This document shows positions 1 through 7,392 of a stretch of DNA of 64,000 nt, piece after piece. Under the pieces are notes generated by a model. That model made no database searches and was not told the origin of the DNA. It saw nothing but the letters and a program-made list of their open reading frames with translations. Position numbers and translations under genes: made by a program. How positions within the stretch are numbered: position 1 is the first letter of the stretch; the number at the start of each line of letters is the position of its first letter. Source of the DNA: JANLSE01 sp038214135. GTDB taxonomy: Bacteria; Chloroflexota; Chloroflexia; Chloroflexales; Roseiflexaceae. The stretch lies in assembly GCA_038214135.1 (NCBI GenBank), contig JBBQSD010000003.1, positions 1 to 64,000 on the forward strand. The letters are read 5' to 3'.

Positions 1-1016
1 AGCGGATCACGCTCCATTGTTGTGGCAGTCTGCACTCCAGCAATATCGGTGTAGTACACCAGGCCCATTTCATCATCGCTCATACGCGCCAACGGATGGT
101 AGATTGGCAGTGGAGTTGGGCGCACGCTCAGGCGGTAGTCATCACCATCTCGCTCGGCTAAACACAGCAATACAATCCGCTCACCACGCTCGACATGCTC
201 GCGCAACAGCTCGGCACTCAGCTTTGTAATGCCCTCGACAGCAACCTCGCGCAATGTTGTTGGGCGGCGCAGTACCGCATTGGCAACAATCGTCAGCTTG
301 TTTGCAGCATCCCAGCCCTCAACATCGAGCGTCGGGTCGGTCTCGGCTAATCCACGCCGTTGCATTTCGGCCAATGCCTCAGCATATGGAATGCCCTGCT
401 CCATCGCCCGTAGAATGCCCTGTGTCGTACCGTTTAGCACCGCCTCGACCCGTTCGATCCGTGCGCCCGCTAGGTCCCGCCGCCCGATATTGATCGTCGG
501 CATGGAACCGCCAACACAGGCACTAAAGCGCAGCGCAGGCCAATCAGCGGGATTGCCGCGCTCATCGCTTGGTTCAGCCATATCGCTGAGAATCGCCAGA
601 TCCTGATAGGCCAGCGCCAATGGCCCTTTATTGGCCAGAACGACCGACATCCCACGCCGCAGTGCAATTTGGCACGTCTCCAGCCCAGGCTGCCCATCGG
701 TGAGATTGACTGGCGTTGCCTCAAGCAATATATCGGCATCAATTGTTGCTGCCAGTTGCGGCCCGGAAAGCCCTTGCTGCCCAACATTCAAAAGGCTGGA
801 CACACTCTTGCCAGCCTGCTTGCAGGCCAATAGCACCGCCGGGTCGAGCCCATCCGCATCAACAGCCGCTCCGCCTGAGTCAACAGCCCCAACCAGCTTC
901 AGAACAATACCATGCCGCTCGCGCAACAACGCCGCCTGCGATTGCATAATCGTCAGGAAACTACGGCCAACATTGCCCATCCCACAGAACACAAGCCGAA
1001 GCGTTTGTACTGCCAC
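1..1016 (-). CDS. hom: Homoserine dehydrogenase, 3' end outside window
   Basis: Reverse-strand translation starts at a GTG (1016-1014) seven bases after an AGGAG ribosome site and stays open to the left edge, giving about 338 residues without a stop. The N-terminus has a Rossmann motif (FCGMGNVGR, residues 10-18), followed by the catalytic-domain stretches GGSMPTI and LNGTTQGIL and, at the edge, DIAGVQTATTMERDP, all typical of homoserine dehydrogenase. The enzyme reduces aspartate semialdehyde to homoserine with NAD(P)H on the way to threonine and methionine. The C-terminus, where an ACT domain may or may not follow, is not visible. Upstream lies a TGACA oligomer element rather than another gene of the pathway. 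Confidence 0.93.
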   Translation of the reverse strand, partial: MAVQTLRLVFCGMGNVGRSFLTIMQSQAALLRERHGIVLKLVGAVDSGGAAVDADGLDPAVLLACKQAGKSVSSLLNVGQQGLSGPQLAATIDADILLEATPVNLTDGQPGLETCQIALRRGMSVVLANKGPLALAYQDLAILSDMAEPSDERGNPADWPALRFSACVGGSMPTINIGRRDLAGARIERVEAVLNGTTQGILRAMEQGIPYAEALAEMQRRGLAETDPTLDVEGWDAANKLTIVANAVLRRPTTLREVAVEGITKLSAELLREHVERGERIVLLCLAERDGDDYRLSVRPTPLPIYHPLARMSDDEMGLVYYTDIAGVQTATTMERDP

Positions 1017-1043
1017 ACAGATCTCCTCTTATTACTAATGACT

Positions 1044-1177
1044 GGGTGACACGATGACATGGTGACAAACTGGATGACACGATGACATGGTGACATGATG
1101 AATGTGTCTGATTGAAGCTGTACTGCCTCGATCAAGCATCTGTCACCGTGTAACCCCCTCACCATGTCACCTTGTCA
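1044..1177. repeat. Inverted TGACA-octad element (family A), copy 1
   Basis: Left arm is a run of TGACACGA / TGACATGG octads, the core includes GAAGCTGTACTGC, and the right arm carries the complementary GTCACC units (CATGTCACC, CTGTCACC). The reverse complement of this block matches 21261-21356 almost base for base over the core and proximal arms, so the two are one dispersed element in opposite orientations. It lies between homoserine dehydrogenase and the EamA gene. There is no open frame and no terminal duplication that I can see. Confidence 0.85.
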
Positions 1178-1188
1178 AGAATATCATC

Positions 1189-2148
1189 CTACAATGCTGC
1201 CTCAACCACAGCACGCGATGCACCGATCCGATCAAGAACGGATGGCAGGCCAATCGCACTCAAAATCAGCAACATCCCAATGATCTGCGGCCATTCCAGA
1301 TGCTCGCCAACCAGCCAAACAGCAATCAGGCTCGAAATTGGCGCTTCCACAACAACAATCAGGCTCGCAACACGCCCCGGAATGAAGCGCAGTGCAGCCG
1401 TGAAAATTCCGTAGCCACCCAATGTTGGCCCGAGCGAAAGAAACACCAACACCAACCACGGCAGCCAATCGCTCCCCACATGAAACACCTGGAGCGGTTC
1501 CGGGCTGTTGATCATAACATTCCACCCAACACTGGCAACCAACAGAACCAATAATGTGAGTGCGCCAAAAAGCATCGTATAGGTCAGCGATGTCCATGGG
1601 CTGCGGGTTTGCACCGAGCGCTGGCTATACAGCACATAGACAGTATGGGTCAGTGCTGTGAGCAATCCTACGAGCGCACCAAGCCAGCTCACCTGGAAGA
1701 TAGCTTGATCATAGATTCGGACAAGCAGCGCACATCCAAGCAGCGAAACAACCAGTGCGACGATCTGTGTCCAGCGCAATGGTTCACCGAACAGCAGCCA
1801 TGAGCCAATCGAAACAAAGGTCGGAAACAAATAGATCAGCACCACAGCAACGGCTGCACCATTCAGCGCAATCGACCAGACCCACAATGCATGATAGATC
1901 CCAATTGAGATCGCCCCTGTTGCTGCCAGGCCAATCAGATCGCGTGGTGCAACCTTTAATATTCCAGGGCGAAACAGCACTAGCCCGCTTACGCAGGCTA
2001 GTGCAATAATGGCATCCCGCCAGAATGCCAGGGCCAGTGGATGCGCACCTTCTGTCAGAAGAAACTTGAGGCCTGGGCTGGTAAGCGACCAGACCAGCGC
2101 AGATGCGACAGCCAACGCCTGGCCGGTTCGGTGGCGCGAGAGATTCAT
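1189..2148 (-). CDS. EamA/DMT-family transporter
   Basis: A 319-residue protein with about ten hydrophobic segments in two similar halves, the usual drug/metabolite transporter layout. It opens with ALVWSLTSPGLKFLL, the first EamA helix, and the second half contains the repeated motif ALRFIPGRVASLIVVVEAPI. Members export amino acids or metabolites, or import nucleotide sugars; the substrate cannot be read from sequence. Its ATG overlaps the stop of the 52-residue protein upstream (ATGA), and an Lrp-type regulator heads the same operon, which favours amino-acid export, as in other Lrp/exporter pairs. That functional link is inference. Confidence 0.9.
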   Translation of the reverse strand: MNLSRHRTGQALAVASALVWSLTSPGLKFLLTEGAHPLALAFWRDAIIALACVSGLVLFRPGILKVAPRDLIGLAATGAISIGIYHALWVWSIALNGAAVAVVLIYLFPTFVSIGSWLLFGEPLRWTQIVALVVSLLGCALLVRIYDQAIFQVSWLGALVGLLTALTHTVYVLYSQRSVQTRSPWTSLTYTMLFGALTLLVLLVASVGWNVMINSPEPLQVFHVGSDWLPWLVLVFLSLGPTLGGYGIFTAALRFIPGRVASLIVVVEAPISSLIAVWLVGEHLEWPQIIGMLLILSAIGLPSVLDRIGASRAVVEAAL

Positions 2149-2303
2149 GCGATGATTGCTCCAATAACTGCAGCGATCACGAACAGCAATAGAATCACCA
2201 CGAGAATATTCAGCGGGTTACGCCACGTCCAGTGTATTTCGGTATCGAGCGGCATATGCGAACCACTGGTTGTATGCCCAAATAGCTCAGAATTCAGTGC
2301 CAT
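2145..2303 (-). CDS. Small single-span membrane protein (52 aa)
   Basis: Starts at an ATG eight bases after a GGAGG and ends in the ATGA that begins the EamA gene. About 30 polar residues (MALNSELFGHTTSG...) precede one strongly hydrophobic helix (NILVVILLLFVIAAVIGAI) at the extreme C-terminus. It overlaps the end of the Lrp gene by 17 bases, so the three genes are probably translated as a coupled unit. I do not recognise the family. Tail-anchored topology and gene order suggest an accessory subunit of, or modulator for, the EamA transporter, but this is only inference. The same frame extends upstream to 2375 with no better start. Confidence 0.72.
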   Translation of the reverse strand: MALNSELFGHTTSGSHMPLDTEIHWTWRNPLNILVVILLLFVIAAVIGAIIA

Positions 2304-2787
2304 ATGGAACCTCCAGATCATGACTATGCTGCGGAATCGGCATCCGCATTGTTTCAATTGCCGCCGATGTGGCAATCGTGGATTGTGTACGCCGCACAGA
2401 TGGGTTGCGGCGCAACACCCGTGAGATCAGATCCTCAAGCGTCTGTGGGCTGTGGGTACGTACTTTGAGCAGAAAACACCATTCACCAATCAGCCGCTGA
2501 ACCTCCTGAATACCCGGAAATTCCACAAGATCACGGGCAACCTGATCCAGATCACAACCGGCACTTGTCTCAACAAAGATAAACGCCGTTACGTGCAGGC
2601 CAAGTGCCAATGGATCAACCTGGGCCGCATACCCGCGAATGACACCGCGCTCCTCCAAGAGCTTCACGCGCCGCAGAACTGTTGGAGCAGTTAATCCAAC
2701 TCGCTGCGCTAGATCTGTATTCGACATCCGCCCATCACGCTGGAGCAGATCGAGGATTTGGAGATCAATTGCATCAAGCTCGACCAT
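2287..2787 (-). CDS. Lrp/AsnC-family transcriptional regulator
   Basis: A 166-residue protein with an N-terminal winged helix-turn-helix (residues 3-60, LDAIDLQILDLLQRDGRMSN then LAQRVGLTAPTVLRRVKLLEE) and a C-terminal RAM/AsnC effector-binding domain (about 65-140, including GLHVTAFIFVET). Lrp-type proteins assemble as dimers to octamers and sense amino acids. It heads an operon with a small membrane protein and an EamA exporter, so it probably controls export of an amino acid. The 110 bp upstream are very AT-rich with several TTATAAT-like runs, fitting a bendable autoregulatory region. The last 20 residues are an extra polar tail beyond the usual family length. Confidence 0.92.
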   Translation of the reverse strand: MVELDAIDLQILDLLQRDGRMSNTDLAQRVGLTAPTVLRRVKLLEERGVIRGYAAQVDPLALGLHVTAFIFVETSAGCDLDQVARDLVEFPGIQEVQRLIGEWCFLLKVRTHSPQTLEDLISRVLRRNPSVRRTQSTIATSAAIETMRMPIPQHSHDLEVPYGTEF

Positions 2788-2897
2788 GTCTTACTCACTT
2801 TTAGATTTCTTATTTCAAGATTTATTATAATCTTCATTGATTATAATATCAATCCACCAAAAGGTGTACTTTTATTAGAAGTTATCAGACCAAATCA

Positions 2898-4370
2898 TTA
2901 GACCAGCGGCACATAATCATTTGGCGTTTCGCGAACCAGTGTACGGCGCATGGCATGCGTTCCAAGCAGTTCCCCGAGCACACGAACAGCCTCAATAATA
3001 ACCTCTGGAGTCGCACCACTAAAGGCTAAACGCATATACGGCTGGGCGGTTGGCCCGGTAAAGAATGCATTGCCTGGAACAAACGCCACACCGCGCTCAA
3101 TACCAGCCAGATACAGATCGGTCGTGTTGATAAACGGTGGCAGTGTGACCCACACATTGAAGCCGCCGCGCGGTTCCGTCCAGCGCAGATCAGAAGGAAA
3201 ATAGCGGCTCATCGCCGAAAGTAATACATCGCGGCGCTCACGGTAGCGCGGCAGTGCCCTACGCAGATGGTTCGCCAAGCCTCCGCGCTGTATAAAGATC
3301 GCCATAGCACGCTGGAGGAGTGGTGGCGAACAGAGATCGCTCGTCTGCTTCGCATGAATCAGCCGTCCAACCCATTGTGGCGCTGCGGCGATATAGCCAA
3401 GCCGAACACCAGGCAGCAGCACCTTGGAGAAGCTACTCAGATGTAGCACCATCCCCGAACGATCTTCGGCATACAGGGCTGGCGGTGCAGATCCCTCATA
3501 GATAACCCGCGCATAGATATCGTCCTCAATGATTGGCACTCGATGGCGCGCAGCAATCGCCAATAGGTGTGTGCGGCGCTCGGCACTCATACACACCCCG
3601 GTTGGGTTTTGGAAGGCTGGAATAGCATAGATGAAGCGTGGTCGGTGAGCCAGAATCAAGTTTTCTAGCTCATCGGTCACCAGCCCATGCTCATCCATCG
3701 ATGCCCCGATCAGACGCAGGCCGCGGCTTCCAAAAACACTCAGCGCACCAAGGTAGGTTGGCTGCTCAACAATGGCCGTATCGCCTGGTTGCGCCAATGC
3801 CTGAGCAACCATAGCTAAACCCTGAGTCACACCCGATGTGATCACGAGTTCATCCGATGTCACATGCATGCCGCGATCAACCAGTAGATCGGCCAGCACA
3901 CTACGCAGGATCGGATCGCCATGCGGTGTTGTGTACCCAAACATCGCCGGGCCAACCGCCAGCGCTTCTTCAACAGCACGGCCAAAATCGCGCTGCGGGT
4001 ACAGATCAGGTGCCGCATCGGCCATCGCCAGCGAACGAATGCCAGGCAGTTGGGCCATGCGCAACATATCGCTGATCAAGCCGCCAGCCGAGACTTCACG
4101 CCCAAGTTCGGCAGCACTCATATGTGGCCGGATTCCCTCGGCAACAAACGTGCCACGCCCGACTGTGGCCTCGATCCAGCCGCCAGATTGCAGCTCATTA
4201 TAGGCCGCATGAACCGTCAGCCGCGTCACACCAAGTTGCAGTGCCAATGCCCGAATAGTTGGCAGGCGCGCACCTGGTGGGAGCGCTCCGCTACGGATGC
4301 GCCGCTGAATATCCTGGGCCACCTGCGTATAGAGTGGCATCGGGTTGCCACGATCAAGCGCGATCTGCAT
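2898..4370 (-). CDS. MocR-type regulator (GntR HTH + aminotransferase fold)
   Basis: A 490-residue protein. Residues 1-75 form a GntR winged helix (LYTQVAQDIQRRIRSGALPP, LPTIRALALQLGVTRLTVHA) and residues 110-470 a fold-type I PLP aminotransferase domain with the Schiff-base lysine in SSFSKVLLPGVRLGY and the arginine near LAFSGATPE. The start at 4370 follows GGGAG by six bases; an upstream GTG at 4388 lacks this. MocR proteins use PLP or an amino-acid-PLP adduct as effector and usually control vitamin B6, GABA, taurine or related amine genes, often a divergent neighbour. The divergent gene here is a sugar nucleotidyltransferase, so the target is unclear. Confidence 0.92.
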   Translation of the reverse strand: MQIALDRGNPMPLYTQVAQDIQRRIRSGALPPGARLPTIRALALQLGVTRLTVHAAYNELQSGGWIEATVGRGTFVAEGIRPHMSAAELGREVSAGGLISDMLRMAQLPGIRSLAMADAAPDLYPQRDFGRAVEEALAVGPAMFGYTTPHGDPILRSVLADLLVDRGMHVTSDELVITSGVTQGLAMVAQALAQPGDTAIVEQPTYLGALSVFGSRGLRLIGASMDEHGLVTDELENLILAHRPRFIYAIPAFQNPTGVCMSAERRTHLLAIAARHRVPIIEDDIYARVIYEGSAPPALYAEDRSGMVLHLSSFSKVLLPGVRLGYIAAAPQWVGRLIHAKQTSDLCSPPLLQRAMAIFIQRGGLANHLRRALPRYRERRDVLLSAMSRYFPSDLRWTEPRGGFNVWVTLPPFINTTDLYLAGIERGVAFVPGNAFFTGPTAQPYMRLAFSGATPEVIIEAVRVLGELLGTHAMRRTLVRETPNDYVPLV

Positions 4371-4411
4371 GCTCTGCTCCCTCATCACGATTGAATCAAA
4401 TGTACCTATTG

Positions 4412-4460
4412 CTGGACAAATTGTACAGGAACAATTGACACAATTGTCCTATGACAATCT
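4412..4460. promoter_or_regulatory. ACAATTG-repeat operator candidate between divergent genes
   Basis: Between the MocR gene and the nucleotidyltransferase gene are at least three copies of ACAATTG or its complement in both orientations within 40 bp (ACAAATTGT, AACAATTG, CACAATTGTCC), followed by GACAAT. AGGAACAATT and CAATTGTCCT form an imperfect palindrome. MocR regulators typically bind a mix of direct and inverted repeats next to their own promoter, so this is the natural operator. A TTGACA at 4435-4440 with a 17-bp spacer to TCTATG lies inside it and reads toward the plus-strand gene. Confidence 0.55.
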
Positions 4461-4510
4461 ATGGCGTGATTGTGACGGAACTGATACCCCACAACACGGT
4501 TCAGTCGTAT

Positions 4511-4516
4511 ATAATG
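4511..4516 (+). promoter_or_regulatory. TATAAT -10 box for the nucleotidyltransferase operon
   Basis: A perfect TATAAT lies 58 bp before the ATG at 4574. There is no good -35 at 17 bp; activation by the divergent MocR protein would explain a weak -35. This is one of two candidate start regions for the operon, the other being the TTGACA inside the operator. Confidence 0.4.
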
Positions 4517-4573
4517 CGATTGCGGCTTATAGCTGCATGAGAAGCAGGTTTAACAACGGATGAGACATCACCA

Positions 4574-5551
4574 ATGAAAGTGATCATTCCCACCGCTGGC
4601 CTGGGGTCACGCCTACGCCCGCACACCTACAGCAAACCCAAACCGCTCGTGAGCGTCGCTGGAAAGCCAGTTCTCGGCCACATCCTCGATACCCTCAGCC
4701 AGATCAAGATCGACGAATTAATCTTCATCACCGGGTATCTCGGCGATCAGATCGAGGATTATGTTCGCGCCAATTGTACGGTTCCCGCTCGCTTCATTGA
4801 ACAGACCGAACTCAAAGGCCAGGCACATGCCGTCTATCTGGCCCACGATGTCGTCGAGGGTCCAACCGTCATTCTGTATGTCGATACAATTTTTGATGCA
4901 GATCTGACCAAGCTGGATACATTAGATGCCGATGGGGCCATTTATGTTCGTGAAGTTGAGGATCCACGCCGGTTTGGGGTGACGTTTATCGAGAATGATC
5001 GGATCACCAAGCTTGTCGAGAAGCCCGATACCGATATTTCACGCCTGGCCATGATTGGGCTGTATTATGTCCGCGATGCGCAGCGCCTGATGCGGGCAAT
5101 CGAGCTCATGATCGAGCGCGATATTCAGACAAAGGGCGAGTACTATCTCACCGATGCATTCCAACTCATGATCGAGGATGGTGCCCATTTTGTCGCTGAG
5201 CCTGTTGCCGCATGGGAAGATTGCGGAACACCTAGTACGGTTCTTCAGACCAATCGCTACATGCTCGATAATGGCCGCCATCACGCCGGGCTCTACGAGG
5301 GGTCTGTCATTATTCCGCCAGTTTATATCGATGATACGGCCCAGATCACGAATTCAATCATTGGGCCATATGCGTCGATCGCCGCTGGAGCAGTTGTGCG
5401 CGATTCAATCGTGCGCGATTCAATCATCAACAAGAATGCCGTGATCGCAACCGCTACGATACAAAACAGCCTGATCGGCGATAATGCTGTCGTCGAAGGG
5501 GATTTCCGCGAACTCAATGTTGGCGATGCCTCCGAAATTCGGTTTGGGTAG
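4574..5551 (+). CDS. Sugar-1-phosphate nucleotidyltransferase
   Basis: A 325-residue enzyme. The N-terminal NTP-transferase domain (1-235) begins with the signature MKVIIPTAGLGSRLRPHTYS and KPKPL; metal- and sugar-binding stretches YVDTIFDAD, VEKP and AAWEDCGTPSTVLQTN follow. The C-terminus (about 245-325) is a left-handed beta-helix of hexapeptide repeats (ITNSIIGPYASIAAGAVV, then NAVIATATI). It resembles glucose-1-phosphate thymidylyl- or uridylyltransferases, making an activated sugar for polysaccharide or glycolipid synthesis; the base and sugar used cannot be fixed. It is followed 18 bp later by a McrB-like AAA protein and is divergent from a MocR regulator. Confidence 0.88.
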   Translation: MKVIIPTAGLGSRLRPHTYSKPKPLVSVAGKPVLGHILDTLSQIKIDELIFITGYLGDQIEDYVRANCTVPARFIEQTELKGQAHAVYLAHDVVEGPTVILYVDTIFDADLTKLDTLDADGAIYVREVEDPRRFGVTFIENDRITKLVEKPDTDISRLAMIGLYYVRDAQRLMRAIELMIERDIQTKGEYYLTDAFQLMIEDGAHFVAEPVAAWEDCGTPSTVLQTNRYMLDNGRHHAGLYEGSVIIPPVYIDDTAQITNSIIGPYASIAAGAVVRDSIVRDSIINKNAVIATATIQNSLIGDNAVVEGDFRELNVGDASEIRFG

Positions 5552-5569
5552 TTAAGGATTATCATTATC

Positions 5570-6697
5570 ATGCCCCATTCCCAAACGACCGTCGGCAGTG
5601 TCGCCGACGCAACGACCAATGGTGGTCGTGGGATGCAGCATTCTTTCACAAGCGCACTCACCGATCATCATGCCATGGTACGATTGACCGCACGCGAAGC
5701 ACAGGATTTGCAAGCAGGGGAGCATCTGCTGATTGATCAGATCATGCAGGTTTGTGCAGCGGCAGGATGTTTCCTACAACGGAACATCATCGTCAATTAC
5801 TATGTCTCACTCAAAACCAATCCACTCGTTGTTCTAGCAGGCGCTGAGGGAACCGGCAAGGTCGATTTTTCGCGCCTGTTTGCCACAGCGCTGCTTGGTT
5901 CCGATAGCCCACAGTTTGCATTCATCCCCAGCAAATCCGCCTGGCATACTGCAACCGGCGAGGGCAGCTACTATCGGTTGCTGAGTGATCGGTTTACATC
6001 ACTGCGGTTTATTGATCTGCTGCACGAAGCCGCAATGCCAGCCAATGTCGGGAAGTTGTATCTGATCTGTTTTCAGCGCCTGCACCCGGATGAGATCGAA
6101 CCATACATGTCCAGCCTGATGCGGGTCGAACGCAATGGGCAACGCTTCCTGAATCTGCCGGGAGTACCAAGCGCAAAGCAACCGCTGATCTCTCCGAATG
6201 TCCGTATCAGTGCGACCGTCGATACGACTGCGGAACTACAATCGCTGAGTATGGCAGGGCTCAACGCCAGCGTGATCGATATCAGCGCACCAGCACCACA
6301 CTGGGTTGCGGCACTCAATCAGTTTCCCGCACCAGGCTTCCAACGCTTCTGGCTACGTTCAGCGATCCACGATATCAGCGCTGCTGAACAGAAACTGCAG
6401 ATCCTCGGCATTGATCGCGTTGCCGACATGCTTGCCGCACCAGCAATCCGCGATTCAATTCGACGCAGCAGCTTGATACTCCCCGAAGCCATCATCCAGG
6501 GACTAACATTAGCTATAGCGAATAGTTTTGATGGCAATGGTGAAGGGTTGTTTGATCCCTATAACCGGCAACGAAATGCCCAGATCGCCTATGATACACA
6601 GCTTATTCAGCGGGCGCGCTGGCAAACAACCGATGGCCATTGCCCATCGATCGCCGAATATTTTGGTGCCGAGCAAGTGATTCGCCGCGTTGCGTAG
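5570..6697 (+). CDS. McrB-like AAA+ domain protein with degenerate active sites
   Basis: A 375-residue protein. Residues 65-230 align by eye with the McrB-type AAA+ core: YYVSLKTNPLVVLAGAEGTG then K for Walker A, IPSKSAWHTATGEGSYY for the usual PDWTDSxxLLGYY, LYLICFQRLHPDEIEPYMSS in place of the Walker B segment (xxxDExNLAxVExYFS), and PNVRISATVDTT in place of the GTVN sensor. The Walker A threonine/serine is valine, the acidic Walker B pair is QR, and the sensor asparagine is aspartate, so hydrolysis is doubtful. No McrC-like nuclease is adjacent. Start chosen at 5570, though its AAGGA lies about 12 bases upstream; an internal ATG at residue 22 is possible. Role unknown. Confidence 0.75.
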   Translation: MPHSQTTVGSVADATTNGGRGMQHSFTSALTDHHAMVRLTAREAQDLQAGEHLLIDQIMQVCAAAGCFLQRNIIVNYYVSLKTNPLVVLAGAEGTGKVDFSRLFATALLGSDSPQFAFIPSKSAWHTATGEGSYYRLLSDRFTSLRFIDLLHEAAMPANVGKLYLICFQRLHPDEIEPYMSSLMRVERNGQRFLNLPGVPSAKQPLISPNVRISATVDTTAELQSLSMAGLNASVIDISAPAPHWVAALNQFPAPGFQRFWLRSAIHDISAAEQKLQILGIDRVADMLAAPAIRDSIRRSSLILPEAIIQGLTLAIANSFDGNGEGLFDPYNRQRNAQIAYDTQLIQRARWQTTDGHCPSIAEYFGAEQVIRRVA

Positions 6698-7023
6698 TGC
6701 TACATTTGGGGCTGTGCGCCCCGCACTCGCAGATAGAACCCTGCTTTCCTGCTTTCTTTTCTCGGGGCTGTGCGCCCCGCACCCGCAGATGGGGGCGTCC
6801 CGTCGCCGGGGTGCCCTCTGGGCCGGGCCCACGGTCGGGGCCTTGCCCCGAACCCCAAATGAACCGTGGGGTCATCCCAATGGCTGTGCGCCGTGCCTCG
6901 GTTCGGGCGGAACAGGTCCGCACCCTACACGGCTCTTGGTTCTCGGTTCGGGCGGACACACAGGTTCGCACTACACGGCTCTTGGTCTTCTGACTTCTGA
7001 CTCCTGACTCCTCGGTTCCCAGA
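6698..7023. repeat. Composite intergenic repeats: GGGGC-TGTGC-GCCCC hairpins and GACTCCT heptads
   Basis: No gene is supported here. Two copies of the hairpin GGGGCTGTGCGCCCC (6708-6722 and 6764-6778) sit in a shared longer repeat. The following GC-rich stretch resembles 13672-13710 and 18280-18360 (ACCCCAAAT, GGGCGCGCAGCCCC variants). From about 6925 an ACGGCTCTTGGT / CTCGGTTCGGGCGGA unit is repeated, then GACTTCTGACTCCTGACTCC heptads at about 6990-7013. The first hairpin may terminate the upstream operon. Confidence 0.7.
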
Positions 7024-7036
7024 GGTGTGCGTTTGC

Positions 7037-7065
7037 TTGACAGCATGCGGGCTGCGTGTTACCAT
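7037..7065 (+). promoter_or_regulatory. Candidate promoter for the oligopeptide transporter operon
   Basis: TTGACA (7037-7042), a 17-bp spacer and TACCAT (7060-7065) make a good sigma-70-type promoter reading toward the binding-protein gene. It would give a leader of about 320 bases before the ATG at 7393. Confidence 0.45.
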
Positions 7066-7241
7066 CGGTTGAAAGTACCCATCGTTACGTCAAACAAGCT
7101 GCTGCGACCCCTTCACAAACTGCCGCAGCGTTGCGAGCTGATAAGGCGTTCTATTGGCATACAGCACATGTTTGATATTACCCCGTACTGTCGTAGCTAA
7201 ACCAATATGCCGCTATACAGTACCGAAAGGAGCACTATCGA

Positions 7242-7293
7242 GAGATTGAGATGCTTCCTTTATGAAGCTCCCTGATCAATTGTTGTCAATCTC
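7242..7293 (+). other. Nested stem-loop in the opp leader
   Basis: GAGATTGA (7242-7249) pairs with TCAATCTC (7286-7293), and inside it GCTTC (7253-7257) pairs with GAAGC (7264-7268). The structure sits in the long untranslated stretch before the binding protein, where no gene is present. It matches no riboswitch class I recognise. It could be a stabilising or regulatory leader fold, or chance. Confidence 0.35.
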
Positions 7294-7392
7294 AGCCTAA
7301 CTAGCAGGAACGAGTGAAGATTGACCATCAGATTCTCTGGCGTTGCACGTTTGCATCGTCACCTCATTCTCACTGTAACACGGAGTTGATCA

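Noticed and set aside
2776..2890. Attenuator or riboswitch in the AT-rich region upstream of the Lrp gene
   Set aside because: The sequence is simply AT-rich with short TTATAAT/ATTATAA runs; no stable stem or conserved riboswitch core is visible.
6603..7046. 147- and 117-codon frames in the repeat region after the McrB-like gene
   Set aside because: They translate GGGGCTGTGCGCCCC and heptad repeats, giving RTKNREP/CAPHPQ-type low-complexity peptides on both strands at once, typical of repeats rather than genes.
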